The position numbers and the translations under genes were made by a program. Positions 33,115 to 42,260 of a stretch of DNA of 64,000 nt are shown here, piece after piece (position 1 is the stretch's first letter; every line of letters begins with the position of its first letter). Origin of the DNA: Caldimonas brevitalea (GTDB lineage: Bacteria > Pseudomonadota > Gammaproteobacteria > Burkholderiales > Burkholderiaceae_C); assembly GCF_001017435.1 (NCBI RefSeq), contig NZ_CP011371.1, positions 6,200,001-6,264,000 of the forward strand. Reading direction: 5' to 3'. Below the pieces are notes generated by a model. That model had not been told where the DNA came from. It saw nothing but the letters and a program-made list of their open reading frames with translations, and made no database searches.

Positions 33115-34130
33115 ACCCGGGCCGCTCCTTCCTTGTCAGCGCCGCTGCCCATGGGCAGCACCTCCGGCAGCCGGATACAACGTGCCCGGTGCTCGGGACC
33201 CACCTCGATCGGCGGCGGCAGCTGGGCCTGGCAGGCGTCGATCGCGTAGGGGCAGCGGTCGGAATAGGGGCAGCCGGGCGGCAGGTCGATCAGTTCCGGC
33301 ACGCGCCCCGGTATCGCGTCCAGCCGATGGCCGCGCCCGCGGCCCAGGCGCGGGCGGGCCGCGAACAGGCCTTGCGTGTAGGGGTGGGCGAGGCGGGCGA
33401 AGACCTCGTCGGTCGGGCCCGATTCGACGATGTGCCCGCCGTACATCACCAGCATGCGCTCGGCGTATTCGGCCACCACGCCAAGGTCGTGCGAGATCAA
33501 CAGCAAGGCCATGCCGGTGTCGTCGACCAGGTCGGCCAGCAGCTCGAGGATCTCGCGTTGCAGCCGCACGTCGAGGGCGGTGGTGGGTTCGTCGGCGATC
33601 AGCAGGTCGGGGCCGCAGGCCAGCGCCATGGCGATCATCACACGCTGGCGTTGGCCGCCCGACAGCTGGTGGGGATAGGCGTCGAGCCGGCGCCCGGCGT
33701 CGTCGAGATGCACACGCTCGAGCAGACGCTGCGCCTCGGCGCGTGCATCACGCTCGCCGAGGCCGCGGTGCAGCCGCAAGGGCTCGGCCACCTGGCGGCC
33801 GATCGGGTGCAAGGGGTTGAGCGCGGTCATCGGCTCCTGGAACACCATCGCGATGCGGTCGCCGCGCAACCGGCACCAGTCGTCCTCCGACTGGCCCAGC
33901 AGGTCTTGCCCGTCGAACACGATGCGGCCGGCCGCCTTGGCGGTGTCGGGCAGCAGCCCCATCAGCGCCAACGCGGTGAGCGATTTGCCGCTGCCCGATT
34001 CGCCGATCAGCCCGACCGTGTCGCCACGTTCGAGCGTGAAGTCGAGGCCCGCGAGCGCGACCGCCGGGCCACGCGCCGTCTGGAGCGTGACGCGGAGGTT
34101 TTCGACCTGCAGCAACGGCACCGCCCTCAC
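33111..34130 (-). CDS. peptide-type ABC importer, ATPase (DppD/OppD type)
   Basis: A 339-residue ATPase with Walker [26 protein letters not shown], signature LSGGQRQR and [19 protein letters not shown]. The C-terminus carries [14 protein letters not shown] and a later Cys in HRARCIR, the four-cysteine pattern of DppD/OppD C-termini that can hold an iron-sulphur cluster. I placed the start at the GTG at 34130, which overlaps the permease stop as GTGA. A GTG nine bases later is an alternative. The frame continues upstream through the permease region, which is a shadow. Confidence 0.88.
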   Translation of the reverse strand: MRAVPLLQVENLRVTLQTARGPAVALAGLDFTLERGDTVGLIGESGSGKSLTALALMGLLPDTAKAAGRIVFDGQDLLGQSEDDWCRLRGDRIAMVFQEPMTALNPLHPIGRQVAEPLRLHRGLGERDARAEAQRLLERVHLDDAGRRLDAYPHQLSGGQRQRVMIAMALACGPDLLIADEPTTALDVRLQREILELLADLVDDTGMALLLISHDLGVVAEYAERMLVMYGGHIVESGPTDEVFARLAHPYTQGLFAARPRLGRGRGHRLDAIPGRVPELIDLPPGCPYSDRCPYAIDACQAQLPPPIEVGPEHRARCIRLPEVLPMGSGADKEGAARV

Positions 34131-35022
34131 CTCGCGCGCGCCAGCTTGGGGTCGAGCAGGTCGCGCAGACCGTCGCCCATCAGGTTGAGGCCCAGCACCG
34201 ACAGCACGATGGCCAGGCCCGGCCAGATCGCCAGTTGCGGCGCCTGGAACATCTGCGCCTGCGCCTCGTTGAGCATGCGCCCCCACGACGGCTGCGGCGG
34301 CTGGGTGCCGAGCCCCAGGTAGGACAAGGCGGCCTCCGCCAGGATCGCGGTGGCGAACTGGATGGTGGCCTGCACGATCAGGGCCGCCGCGATGTTGGGC
34401 AGCACATGGTCGAGTGTGATGCGCAGCCCGCCCTTGCCGCAGGCGCGCGCGGCCAGCACGTACTCGCGCGCCCACACCACCCGTGCCGAGCCGCGCGTGA
34501 CGCGGGCGAACACCGGCACGTTGAACAGCCCGATGGCGACGATGGCGGTCAGCAGCCCGGGGCCGTAGACGGCCGTCAGCATCAACGCCGACAACAAGGC
34601 CGGGAAGGCAAAGGCCAGGTCGGAAAAGCGCATCACGCATTCGTCCACCCAGCCCCGCGGGCGGCCGCGAGCGCGCCGAGCGCGACACCGGCCAGCACGC
34701 CGATGCCGACCGCGACCACCCCCGCCACCAGCGAGTTCTGCGCGCCCACCAGCAGCAAGGTGCCGATGTCGCGCCCCAGGCCGTCGGTGCCCAGCCAATG
34801 TGCCGCCGACGGGCCCTGCAGCTTCTGCGGCACGTCGATCTCGAGCGGCGGATACGGGGTCCAGACCAGCGACACCAGCGCCGCGGCCAGCATCGCCAGC
34901 ACCAGCACGGCACCGATGACAAAACCGGGGTGCGCAGCGGCACGGCGCCAGAAACCGTCGGCGCGCGCGCCCGTGGTGCGCAGGGCCACAGCGGCGGATT
35001 GCGGCGCGCTCGGCTCAGCCAC
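34127..35022 (-). pseudogene. peptide-type ABC importer permease (DppC type), split by a one-base frameshift
   Basis: Two overlapping frames together make one DppC-like permease. The first (GTG at 35022, ending at 34633) carries the N-terminal helix and the periplasmic domain PSAAHWLGTDGLGRDIG. It runs off frame after AAARG into a stop. The second picks up at GWVDECVMRFSDLAFAFPALLSALML and continues through the EAA-type loop and the last helices to 34127. The junction is a run of four G on the coding strand (34653-34656 as C). One more G would restore AAARGGWVDE, the expected family sequence, and give about 298 residues. It is either a true inactivating frameshift, a phase-variable tract or a read error. 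Neighbouring genes are intact and overlapped, which favours recent loss or error. Confidence 0.8.
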
Positions 35023-35977
35023 GGGCGCCCTTCAAGCGCGGGTCGATCACGGCATACAGCACATCGACCGCGAAGTTGATCAACACCACGGCGGCGGCCA
35101 GCAACATGATGACGTTGCGCACCACGATCAGGTCGCGATTGCTGATGGCCTGGAACACCAGCCGGCCCAGGCCGGGCAGGTAGAACACGTTCTCGACCAC
35201 GATGGTGCCGGTCAGCAGATTGCCGAACTGCAGGCCCATGATGGTCAGCACCGGGATCATCGCGTTGCGCAACACATGCCGCCACAGCGTCGCGTGCCGG
35301 CTCAAGCCCTTGGCCCGTGCGGTGCGCACGAAGTCCTCGCGCAACACCTCGAGCACCGCCGAGCGCGTCACGCGGGTCAGCACCGCCGCCTGCACCACCG
35401 CCAGCGACACGGCTGGCAGCAGCAGCGCCTTCAGGCCGGCGCCGATACCCCCGCCGTCCTCGGCGGACCAGCCGGGGAAGCCGCCAGCCGAGAACCACTG
35501 CAGCTTCACCGAGAACAGCAGGATCAGCAGGATGGCAAACCAGAAATTGGGCACCGCGATGCCGAGCTGGCTCACCGCCATCACACCCAGGTCGGCCGGG
35601 CGCCGGTGGCGCGCGGCGGCATAGACCCCGAAGCCGAGGGCGAGCACGGTGGTGAGCGCCATCGCCATCAACGCCAGCGGCAAGCTCACCACCAGGCGCT
35701 CGGCCAGCAGGTCGGCCACCGGCGTGTCGTAGGCATGGCTGATGCCGAGGTCACCGCGCAGCAGGCCCACCACCCACTGCCCATAACGCTCGAGCACCGG
35801 GCGGTCGAGCCCGAGTTGCCGCCCCAGCGCCTCGACCGCCTCGGGCTCGGCAGTGGGGCCCAGCATCACCTGAGCGGCGTTGCCGGGCAGCACTTCGAGC
35901 ACGCCGAAGATCAGGGCCGACGCGCACACCAGCGTGGCGACGAAGCTGAGGCAGCGCTTGACGAGAAACACCAGCAT
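35015..35977 (-). CDS. peptide-type ABC importer, permease (DppB type)
   Basis: A 320-residue inner-membrane permease, first gene of the operon. The N-terminal helix is LVKRCLSFVATLVCASALIFGVLEVLPGNAAQVMLG. The coupling loop REDFVRTARAKGLSRHATLWRHVLRNAMIPVLT is the classic DppB/OppB EAA motif. It ends eight bases inside the next permease gene. Length is normal for the family. No promoter could be fixed in the short space (35978-36028) between it and the aminotransferase gene, and read-through from the latter is possible. Confidence 0.9.
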   Translation of the reverse strand: MLVFLVKRCLSFVATLVCASALIFGVLEVLPGNAAQVMLGPTAEPEAVEALGRQLGLDRPVLERYGQWVVGLLRGDLGISHAYDTPVADLLAERLVVSLPLALMAMALTTVLALGFGVYAAARHRRPADLGVMAVSQLGIAVPNFWFAILLILLFSVKLQWFSAGGFPGWSAEDGGGIGAGLKALLLPAVSLAVVQAAVLTRVTRSAVLEVLREDFVRTARAKGLSRHATLWRHVLRNAMIPVLTIMGLQFGNLLTGTIVVENVFYLPGLGRLVFQAISNRDLIVVRNVIMLLAAAVVLINFAVDVLYAVIDPRLKGARG

Positions 35978-36028
35978 CGCAACAGCAGGCGGCGCCGGCC
36001 AGCACGGCCCGACGCCGCCGACCGGCCC

Positions 36029-37222
36029 TCAGGCCAACACGGCGGCCATCGCGACCGCGACCGGCTCGACGTTGTGCTGGTTCAGCCCGGCCACGCACAT
36101 GCGGCCCGAGCGCACCAGGTAGACGGCGTGCTCCTCGCGCAGCCGGTCGACCTGCTCGGCACTCAGCCCGGTGTAGCTGAACATGCCGCGCTGGGTGAGG
36201 AAGTAGTCGAGCCGGCGCCCGGGCAGCTTGGCGCTGAGCACCGCGTGCAGGCGCTCGCGCATCTGCTTGATGCGCTCCCGCATGGCCCCCAGCTCGGCTT
36301 CCCAGCTGGCCCGCAGCGCGGGCGTCTGCAGCACGCGCGCGACGATCTGGCCGCCGTGGGTGGGCGGGCTGGAGTAGTTGCGCCGCACGGCCGCCTTGAG
36401 TTGGCCGAGCACCCGCTCGGCCTGCGCCGCGTCGGGGCACACCACGCTCAGGCCGCCGCAGCGCTCGCCATAAAGCGAGAAACTCTTGGAGAAGGAGTTG
36501 GCGACGAAAAAGCTGACGCCGGCCTCGGCGAGCGACCGCACCGCATGCGCGTCTTCGGCGATGCCGTCGCCGAAGCCCTGGTAGGCGATGTCGAGATAGG
36601 GGATCAGACGGCGCTCGCGGATCACCGGGATCAGCTCGGCCCACTGCTCGCGCGTCAGGTCCACGCCGGTGGGGTTGTGGCAGCAGGCGTGCAGCAACAC
36701 GATGCTTTGCGCCGGCAGTGACTTGAGTGCGGTCAGCATCTGGTCGAACTTCAGGCCGCCGGTCTCGGCGTCGTAGTACGGATAGGTGTTGACCTTGAAA
36801 CCGGCGCCTTCGAACATCGCGCGGTGGTTGTCCCAGGTCGGGTCGCTCACCCACACCTGCGACCCGCCGAAATAGCGCTGCAGGAAATCGCCACCGACCT
36901 TGAGGCCGCCCGAGCCGCCCAGCGTCTGCAGGGTCGCGATGCGGCCGCTCTTGACGGCCTCGTGGTCGGCGCCGAACAGCAGCTGCTGCACCGCGGTGCG
37001 GTAGTTGGCCGCGCCTTCCATCGGCTGGTAGGGCCGCTCGCCGAGTTGTTGCAGCAGTGTGGTTTCGGCTTCGCGCACCGCGCTCATCACCGGCAGCCGC
37101 CCGGCGTCGTCGAAATAGATGCCGATGCTCAGATTGACTTTGTTCGGGCGGGGATCCTTCTGGAAGTTCTCGTTCAGGGTCAGGATCGGGTCGCCGGCGT
37201 AGGCGTCGACATGCTGGAACAT
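36029..37222 (-). CDS. tyrB: aromatic amino acid aminotransferase (AspC/TyrB family)
   Basis: A 397-residue fold-type I aminotransferase, the size of E. coli TyrB/AspC. It interconverts aromatic amino acids or aspartate with their 2-oxo acids. It begins [56 protein letters not shown] is the substrate and cofactor region, and Lys246 in [15 protein letters not shown] binds [14 protein letters not shown] contains the arginine that binds the alpha-carboxylate. The start at 37222 fits family alignments, and the frame's 42-residue extension does not. TyrB-like rather than AspC-like is a family-level judgement. Confidence 0.88.
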   Translation of the reverse strand: MFQHVDAYAGDPILTLNENFQKDPRPNKVNLSIGIYFDDAGRLPVMSAVREAETTLLQQLGERPYQPMEGAANYRTAVQQLLFGADHEAVKSGRIATLQTLGGSGGLKVGGDFLQRYFGGSQVWVSDPTWDNHRAMFEGAGFKVNTYPYYDAETGGLKFDQMLTALKSLPAQSIVLLHACCHNPTGVDLTREQWAELIPVIRERRLIPYLDIAYQGFGDGIAEDAHAVRSLAEAGVSFFVANSFSKSFSLYGERCGGLSVVCPDAAQAERVLGQLKAAVRRNYSSPPTHGGQIVARVLQTPALRASWEAELGAMRERIKQMRERLHAVLSAKLPGRRLDYFLTQRGMFSYTGLSAEQVDRLREEHAVYLVRSGRMCVAGLNQHNVEPVAVAMAAVLA

Positions 37223-37352
37223 CGGGGGTCCTTGGGCGCAAAGGAAGAAGAAGCGACCATTATCGGGCGCCCGGCGAGCGCCGTCTTGTACGCGCCGGGC
37301 CTGGCCCGGCTCGGTCGACCGCACCGCGGCGCCGCTCGACGCCGGCACGACC

Positions 37353-37844
37353 TCAGCCCGCAGCGCCGAGGGCTTTTTCGATGTCGGCCTTGAGCGACTT
37401 GGGCGAGTCGGTCGGGGCGTAACGCTTGCGCACCTGACCGTCGCGGCCGACCAGAAACTTGGTGAAGTTCCATTTGATCGCGCGGGTGCCCAGCAGTCCC
37501 CGGGCTTCTTCGGTCAGCCAGCGGTAGAGCGGATGGGCTTGCGGGCCATTGACCTCGACCTTGCTCATCATCGGAAAGCTGACGCCGTAGTTGAGCGAGC
37601 AGAACGACGAGATGTCGCTGTCGCTACCCGGGTCCTGGGAGCCGAACTGGTTGCAGGGAAAGCCGACCACGACCAGCCCGCGCGGCCGGTATTCGGCCCA
37701 CAGTTCCTCCAGACCAGCGAACTGGGGCGTGAAGCCGCACTTGCTCGCCGTGTTGACGATCAACAGGACCTTGCCTTCGTAATCACGCAAGGCCACCGGT
37801 TTGCCGTCGATGCCGACGGCGTCGAAGTCGTACACACTGTTCAT
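37353..37844 (-). CDS. glutathione peroxidase (BtuE/Gpx type)
   Basis: A 163-residue thiol peroxidase that reduces peroxides, in bacteria often with thioredoxin or glutathione. The peroxidatic Cys36 lies in [12 protein letters not shown]. The catalytic partners are Gln in GFPCNQFG and Trp-Asn in [10 protein letters not shown]. The start ATG at 37844 follows GGAGG, and a longer frame was discarded. It is read in the direction of the aminotransferase gene 130 bases away, probably separately, and diverges from the response-regulator gene. Confidence 0.92.
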   Translation of the reverse strand: MNSVYDFDAVGIDGKPVALRDYEGKVLLIVNTASKCGFTPQFAGLEELWAEYRPRGLVVVGFPCNQFGSQDPGSDSDISSFCSLNYGVSFPMMSKVEVNGPQAHPLYRWLTEEARGLLGTRAIKWNFTKFLVGRDGQVRKRYAPTDSPKSLKADIEKALGAAG

Positions 37845-38168
37845 CAAATGACCTCCGTGCTTCGCACTGCGGTGCGAGCGCTCCCTCAAGGTGGAGCCCG
37901 ATGTTATCGCCCGGCGCTATCCGGGTCCCGACCGCTCCGCCTGTTCGCGCTTGCGCTGTCGCACGCGCATCCATCCCCGAGGTGCGGGCTTGACGCCCAG
38001 CGACTGCCCCTGCAAACATGCTGTTACGTCGGCTTCAGGGGGAAACAGCGCCCCCGAGGCAATAACAGGCAGGGAGCGGCCCCGAACCGGGCACGAGACA
38101 AAGAGGGTCAGGCCCCTGCCAGGAGCCAGCATCGGCGCGCTGGGTCGGCGAGCGGCAGGGAGCATTTC
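37845..38168. other. 324-bp divergent spacer, nothing specific recognised
   Basis: It separates the divergent peroxidase and response-regulator genes and must contain both promoters. No palindrome or consensus promoter pair stood out. The AGGGAG ribosome site just before 38169 belongs to the regulator gene. Confidence 0.35.
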
Positions 38169-39074
38169 ATGAGCATCCGTTACCGGGTGGCGGTCCAGGG
38201 TTTCAGCAGTTTCGAGCGGGCCACGTTCGAGGCGTTTTTTCGCCTGGCCGCGCGGCGCTCGCCTGCCTATGACTACGTCGCCGAACTGACGGGCTGCGAC
38301 TATGTGGTGGCCGATGCCGATGCGCCCGAGACCCAACCGGCGGTGGTGGCGGCAGGCAAATGGGAGCGCGCCCTGTTCGTCGGCGCCGCGCAGGTGAACG
38401 CCGCCCTGGCGCAACTGCCCCGGCCCATCAATCTGATGCAGTTGCTGCGAGCCCTGGACGACATCGTGCGCCGCGACACGCCCGAGTCACCGCCGCCCGA
38501 AACGCCGGCACACGATCCCCTCTCGGCACCGTTGTTCGGCCACAGCCTGCGACGCGTACCGGCTCTGGGCAGGCCTTCCGACTTCCAGTCCAGTTCGAAC
38601 TTCAGCAATGCGGTGTTGGTCGAAGGCGACGAGAAGTTCGAGCACATCCTGGTGGTCGATGACAACGATCTGGCCCTCCGTTTCATACAGTCACGCCTGA
38701 AACGATTTGGCTTTAAGGTGCATCTGGCGCGCAGCGGTGACGAGGCGATGCAGCGGCTCGACGAGCAGCCTTTCGATTTCGTCTTCCTCGATGTGATGAC
38801 CGACGACATGGACGGCTACCACATCTGCCGCAACATCAAGCGGCGCCGCCCCGCGAACGGGCAGCAGGTGCCGGTGGTGGTGCTGCTGGGCAGCCGGGCC
38901 AATGCCATCGACAAGATCCGCGGCGCACTGGCGGGTTGCGACGCCTATCTGGCCAAGCCGCTGGTCGAGGACGAACTGGTGCGGGTGATCGGCAGCCACC
39001 ATGAGGTGTTCCAGCGGGCTTTCGACAGCACGATGGCAAGCATCGCCGCCACCCGCCCCACCCCGGATGCCTGA
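38169..39074 (+). CDS. response regulator with a degenerate N-terminal domain (Pil-Chp type)
   Basis: A 301-residue protein. The C-terminal receiver domain (about 158-280) has HILVVDDNDLALRFI at the start, phospho-acceptor Asp208 in FVFLDVMTDDMDGYH and the conserved Lys in YLAKPL. The first 110 residues (YRVAVQGFSSFERATFEAFFRLAA ... VVADADAPE) look like a second receiver-like fold without acceptor residues, and a Pro-rich linker follows. There is no DNA-binding domain. It stands at the head of a plus-strand cluster with CheW-like, PilJ-like and CheA-like genes and is the likely output of that kinase, comparable in place to PilG/PilH. Confidence 0.82.
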   Translation: MSIRYRVAVQGFSSFERATFEAFFRLAARRSPAYDYVAELTGCDYVVADADAPETQPAVVAAGKWERALFVGAAQVNAALAQLPRPINLMQLLRALDDIVRRDTPESPPPETPAHDPLSAPLFGHSLRRVPALGRPSDFQSSSNFSNAVLVEGDEKFEHILVVDDNDLALRFIQSRLKRFGFKVHLARSGDEAMQRLDEQPFDFVFLDVMTDDMDGYHICRNIKRRRPANGQQVPVVVLLGSRANAIDKIRGALAGCDAYLAKPLVEDELVRVIGSHHEVFQRAFDSTMASIAATRPTPDA

Positions 39075-39244
39075 CGGGCGGCCCGGCGGCGGCGGCCGAC
39101 GCGCGAAGGCACGCCGCTGAAACGCTTCTGATACATCTCGCCCCCTCGGGCAGGGGGCAGGGCCCGCGGCACGTGGCTCCCGGGGGCTTGGCACGCTCCG
39201 CGCGCGCCTACACTGCGCACTCCATCGAGACCCGAGACCTCGCC

Positions 39245-39727
39245 GTGCAGCCCGACGCGACCCCATCCCACCCTGGCCTTCACGAACCGACGGCCCTTGC
39301 CCAGGGCGTCACCTGCGGCCCATGGTGGCTGGCCTTTCCGTTCAGCTGGGCGCGCAGTGTCGTCGACGACTTCGAACTGACCGAGGTGCCCCACGCCCCG
39401 CCCTGGCTGGCAGGGGCTGCGAACGTCGACGGCCGGGTGATCCCGGTGTTCGACCTGGTGCGCTACCTCGACCCGACGCAGCCCCCGCCCACCGGGCCCG
39501 GCGCCCTGCTGCTGGTGGGCGGCGAAGGTGAGCACAGTGCGGCCATCCTGTTTCGCGGCCTGCCGGCGACCGCCCGGCCGATGGCCGGCCTGGCGCCGCC
39601 GGACACGCCGGCGGGCCTGGCTGAGTTCGTGATCGGGGCCGCGACGGACAACCGAGGCCAGGCCTGGGCGTTGGTCGATGCCGACGCCCTGATGGAAGCA
39701 CTTTCCGCCGAACTGGCCCTCGCGTGA
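39245..39727 (+). CDS. CheW-like coupling protein (PilI-like)
   Basis: A 160-residue CheW-domain protein. Marks include WLAFPFSWARSVVDDFELTEVPHAPPWLAGAANVDGRVIPVFDLVRYL, which is the conserved core around the NxxGxxxPVxDL pattern. I used the GTG at 39245 because upstream sequence lacks domain character. No strong ribosome site is visible, so the exact start is uncertain. It overlaps the receptor gene as GTGA. It would link the receptor to the hybrid kinase at 42261. Confidence 0.78.
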   Translation: MQPDATPSHPGLHEPTALAQGVTCGPWWLAFPFSWARSVVDDFELTEVPHAPPWLAGAANVDGRVIPVFDLVRYLDPTQPPPTGPGALLLVGGEGEHSAAILFRGLPATARPMAGLAPPDTPAGLAEFVIGAATDNRGQAWALVDADALMEALSAELALA

Positions 39728-42258
39728 GCGCACAGCCGGGGGCCGCAGCGCCTCGCCGCGCCGCGAGCCTGCGTCGCAAGCTGCTGATCGGCGGCGCAGG
39801 GCTCGCCTTGTTCGGAGCGGTGGCAGGCGCCGTCGGCGTCTGGCAGGCCGCGCGCGCGACCGCGCAGGTCACCACCACCCAGGTCTTGCAGCAGCAGCTG
39901 GAACTGCAGCGCGACCAGCACCGGCAGGCGGTGCAGCGTGAGGTCATGCACCGGCTCGCCGGCCTGCGGCTGTTGGCGGGCCAGCGGGGCACGATCGACG
40001 CCCTCAAGCAGTTCAAGGCAGCCCTCCAGACGATGAACGCGCGGCCCGCCGGCGACCTCGACGCCGCCGCGGCCGTCGCCCCGATGGACGAAGAAATGCA
40101 GGCCTGGCTGGCGCAGCAGTTCCAGCCGGAGTGGCGGCGCCACAACCTCGCGCCGCTGCCGCCGCCGATCACCCTGCTGGGCCAGCGCTCGCCCCTCACC
40201 GCCGAACTGCAGCAGGACTTCATCGTCCGCAATCCCCAGCCGCCCGGCCACAAGCACCACCTGGTCTACCCCGACGCGCCGACGCCGTACGGGCAGGCGC
40301 ATGCGCTGCACCAGCGGGCCTTCGACAAAGCGCGCACCCAGCTGGCCGTGCAGGACCTGCTGCTGATCGACACCGAGACCGACCGCATCGTCTACAGCGT
40401 TGCCAAAGACCTCGACTTCGCGGTCGGCCTCCAGGACACACCGCTGGCCGGCACGCCGCTGGCCGCCGTCTACGCCCAGGTGCGCCGGGCCAAGTCAGCC
40501 GACGCGCTGGCGCTGTCGGACGCGGCGGCCTACCTGCCGGCGGCCAACCGCATCGTGGTGTTCGCGGCCGTGCCGCTCTACGAGGGCGATCAGCAGATCG
40601 GCGTGCTGGCCTGGCGCGCCGGCATCGAGGACCTGACGGCGCCGCTCGCGCAGGCGACGGCGAGCGCCGGCGACACCTACCTCGTCGGGGCCGACAAGCG
40701 GCTGCGCAGCGACCCGCTGGCCCTGCGTGCCGACAAGGCCGGCTTTCTGGCCCGTCACGGCAGCGGGCTGAACGAAGCCGACCGCCAGCTGGTGCTGCAC
40801 CGGGGCAGCGGGGTCGGCCAGTTGCCGCTCGACTCCCCTGCGGCCAACGCGGCGCTGGCGGGCCACACCGGCACCCTGGTACAGCCGCACATAGGCGCAC
40901 CGGTGCCGGCCGCCTATGCCCCACTGCAATTGGAAGGGTTGCGCTGGGCCGTCATCACCGCGGCGCGACAAGCCGCGGCCGCGCCGCCGCTGCTGCCGTC
41001 GCAGCTCGGGCCGGTGGCGCTCGCCGCCTTGTTGTGCCTGCTGACCGGCGCCCTGGTCGGGGCCTTCGGGCTGCACGGCGTGCTGCGTCGGCTGGCGGCG
41101 CTGCGCGCGGCCCTTGCACGTGTCGAGGGTGGCGACCTGAAGGTGCGCACCCGGATGGCGCCCGACGACGAGGTCGGCGCACTCGGGCACCGCCTCGACC
41201 GTGTGCTCGACACCCGTGTCGCGCCGCTCGCCGTCGCGGCCCGCCAACACGACGCCCAAGGGGACGCGGCCGTGCACCTGCTGCAGACGCTGTTCCAGAT
41301 GGCCAACAAAGATTTGAGCGTGCGCGCCGCCGAAAGCGCGGACCAGATCGGCTCGTTGGCGGCGGCCATCAACCAGCTCGGCGACGACATGAGCGCGACG
41401 CTGGCCGAGGTGCGCCAAGTGGCGCGCCGGCTGCACGAGGCGAGCGTGTCGGGCCGGCAACAAGCCGCGCGCGTCAGCGCCGCCACGCAGGACCAACGGG
41501 CGGCGCTGCAGGCCCTGGCCGGCCTGCTCCAGCGGGCCGCTGATCAGGTCGCGCAAATGGCGCTGCTCTCGACCCGCAGCCGCGAGGCCGCCACGCAGAC
41601 CGCCAACGCGGCCGAAGCGGCCTGGCGAGCGGTCGACCTGGCGGTCGAGGGCAGCGAAGCCCTGCGCGGGGCGGGCGTCGAGCTGGAGAAGCGCTTCAAG
41701 CGGCTCGCCGAACGCAGCAGCGACACCACCGGCGCGGTCAACCTGATCACCTCGATCGCCGAGCGCACCCGGGTGCTGGCATCGAACGCGGCCGGGCCGG
41801 CCGCCGCCGCCGGCTCGGCCGGACAGGGGTTGGCGCAGGTGGCCGAAGCGGTGCAGCAACTGGCCGACGTGTCGCGCGACAGCGCGCGGCGGGTCCGCGT
41901 GCTGGTGCAGGCGGTGCAGGTGGAGACCGGCGACACGTTGCAGAGCATGAACCGGCTGATCGCCCAGATCGCCCGTCAGTCGGAACAGGCGCGTTTGGCA
42001 GGCACCGAGATGGCGGCCAGCCGTGAGACTACCCACCAGCTCGCCGCCCTGGTGCAGCAGATCGCCGCCTTCTCGGACCCACAGACCGCACTGGCCCGCG
42101 CGCTGCGCTCGAGTGTCGACCAGCTCGACCGCGGTTCGGCCCAGACCCTCGCCGCCAGCGAGCAACAAACCGCCTCGACCGCCCAGCTGGTCGAGCTGGC
42201 ACGCCGGCTTTCGGAAGCCGTCGGCCCGTTCAAACTACCCGCGCCAGAGGAAGACTAG
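39724..42258 (+). CDS. PilJ-like methyl-accepting chemotaxis protein
   Basis: An 844-residue membrane receptor. Residues 19-42 form the first membrane helix. A periplasmic sensor of about 380 residues follows, with a double-Cache-like middle (VQDLLLIDTETDRIVYSVAKDLDFAVGLQD; PLYEGDQQIGVLAWRAGIEDL). The second helix is at about 428-452 and HAMP at 453-505. The signalling domain is poorly conserved. At the usual kinase-contact tip, ASNAAGPAAAAGSAGQGLAQVAEAVQQLADVS replaces the [28 protein letters not shown] pattern, so the Arg-Gly-Phe part is lost. It begins inside the CheW-like stop codon and ends two bases before the kinase gene. PilJ-like is inferred from context and length. Confidence 0.82.
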   Translation: MSAQPGAAAPRRAASLRRKLLIGGAGLALFGAVAGAVGVWQAARATAQVTTTQVLQQQLELQRDQHRQAVQREVMHRLAGLRLLAGQRGTIDALKQFKAALQTMNARPAGDLDAAAAVAPMDEEMQAWLAQQFQPEWRRHNLAPLPPPITLLGQRSPLTAELQQDFIVRNPQPPGHKHHLVYPDAPTPYGQAHALHQRAFDKARTQLAVQDLLLIDTETDRIVYSVAKDLDFAVGLQDTPLAGTPLAAVYAQVRRAKSADALALSDAAAYLPAANRIVVFAAVPLYEGDQQIGVLAWRAGIEDLTAPLAQATASAGDTYLVGADKRLRSDPLALRADKAGFLARHGSGLNEADRQLVLHRGSGVGQLPLDSPAANAALAGHTGTLVQPHIGAPVPAAYAPLQLEGLRWAVITAARQAAAAPPLLPSQLGPVALAALLCLLTGALVGAFGLHGVLRRLAALRAALARVEGGDLKVRTRMAPDDEVGALGHRLDRVLDTRVAPLAVAARQHDAQGDAAVHLLQTLFQMANKDLSVRAAESADQIGSLAAAINQLGDDMSATLAEVRQVARRLHEASVSGRQQAARVSAATQDQRAALQALAGLLQRAADQVAQMALLSTRSREAATQTANAAEAAWRAVDLAVEGSEALRGAGVELEKRFKRLAERSSDTTGAVNLITSIAERTRVLASNAAGPAAAAGSAGQGLAQVAEAVQQLADVSRDSARRVRVLVQAVQVETGDTLQSMNRLIAQIARQSEQARLAGTEMAASRETTHQLAALVQQIAAFSDPQTALARALRSSVDQLDRGSAQTLAASEQQTASTAQLVELARRLSEAVGPFKLPAPEED

Positions 42259-42260
42259 CC

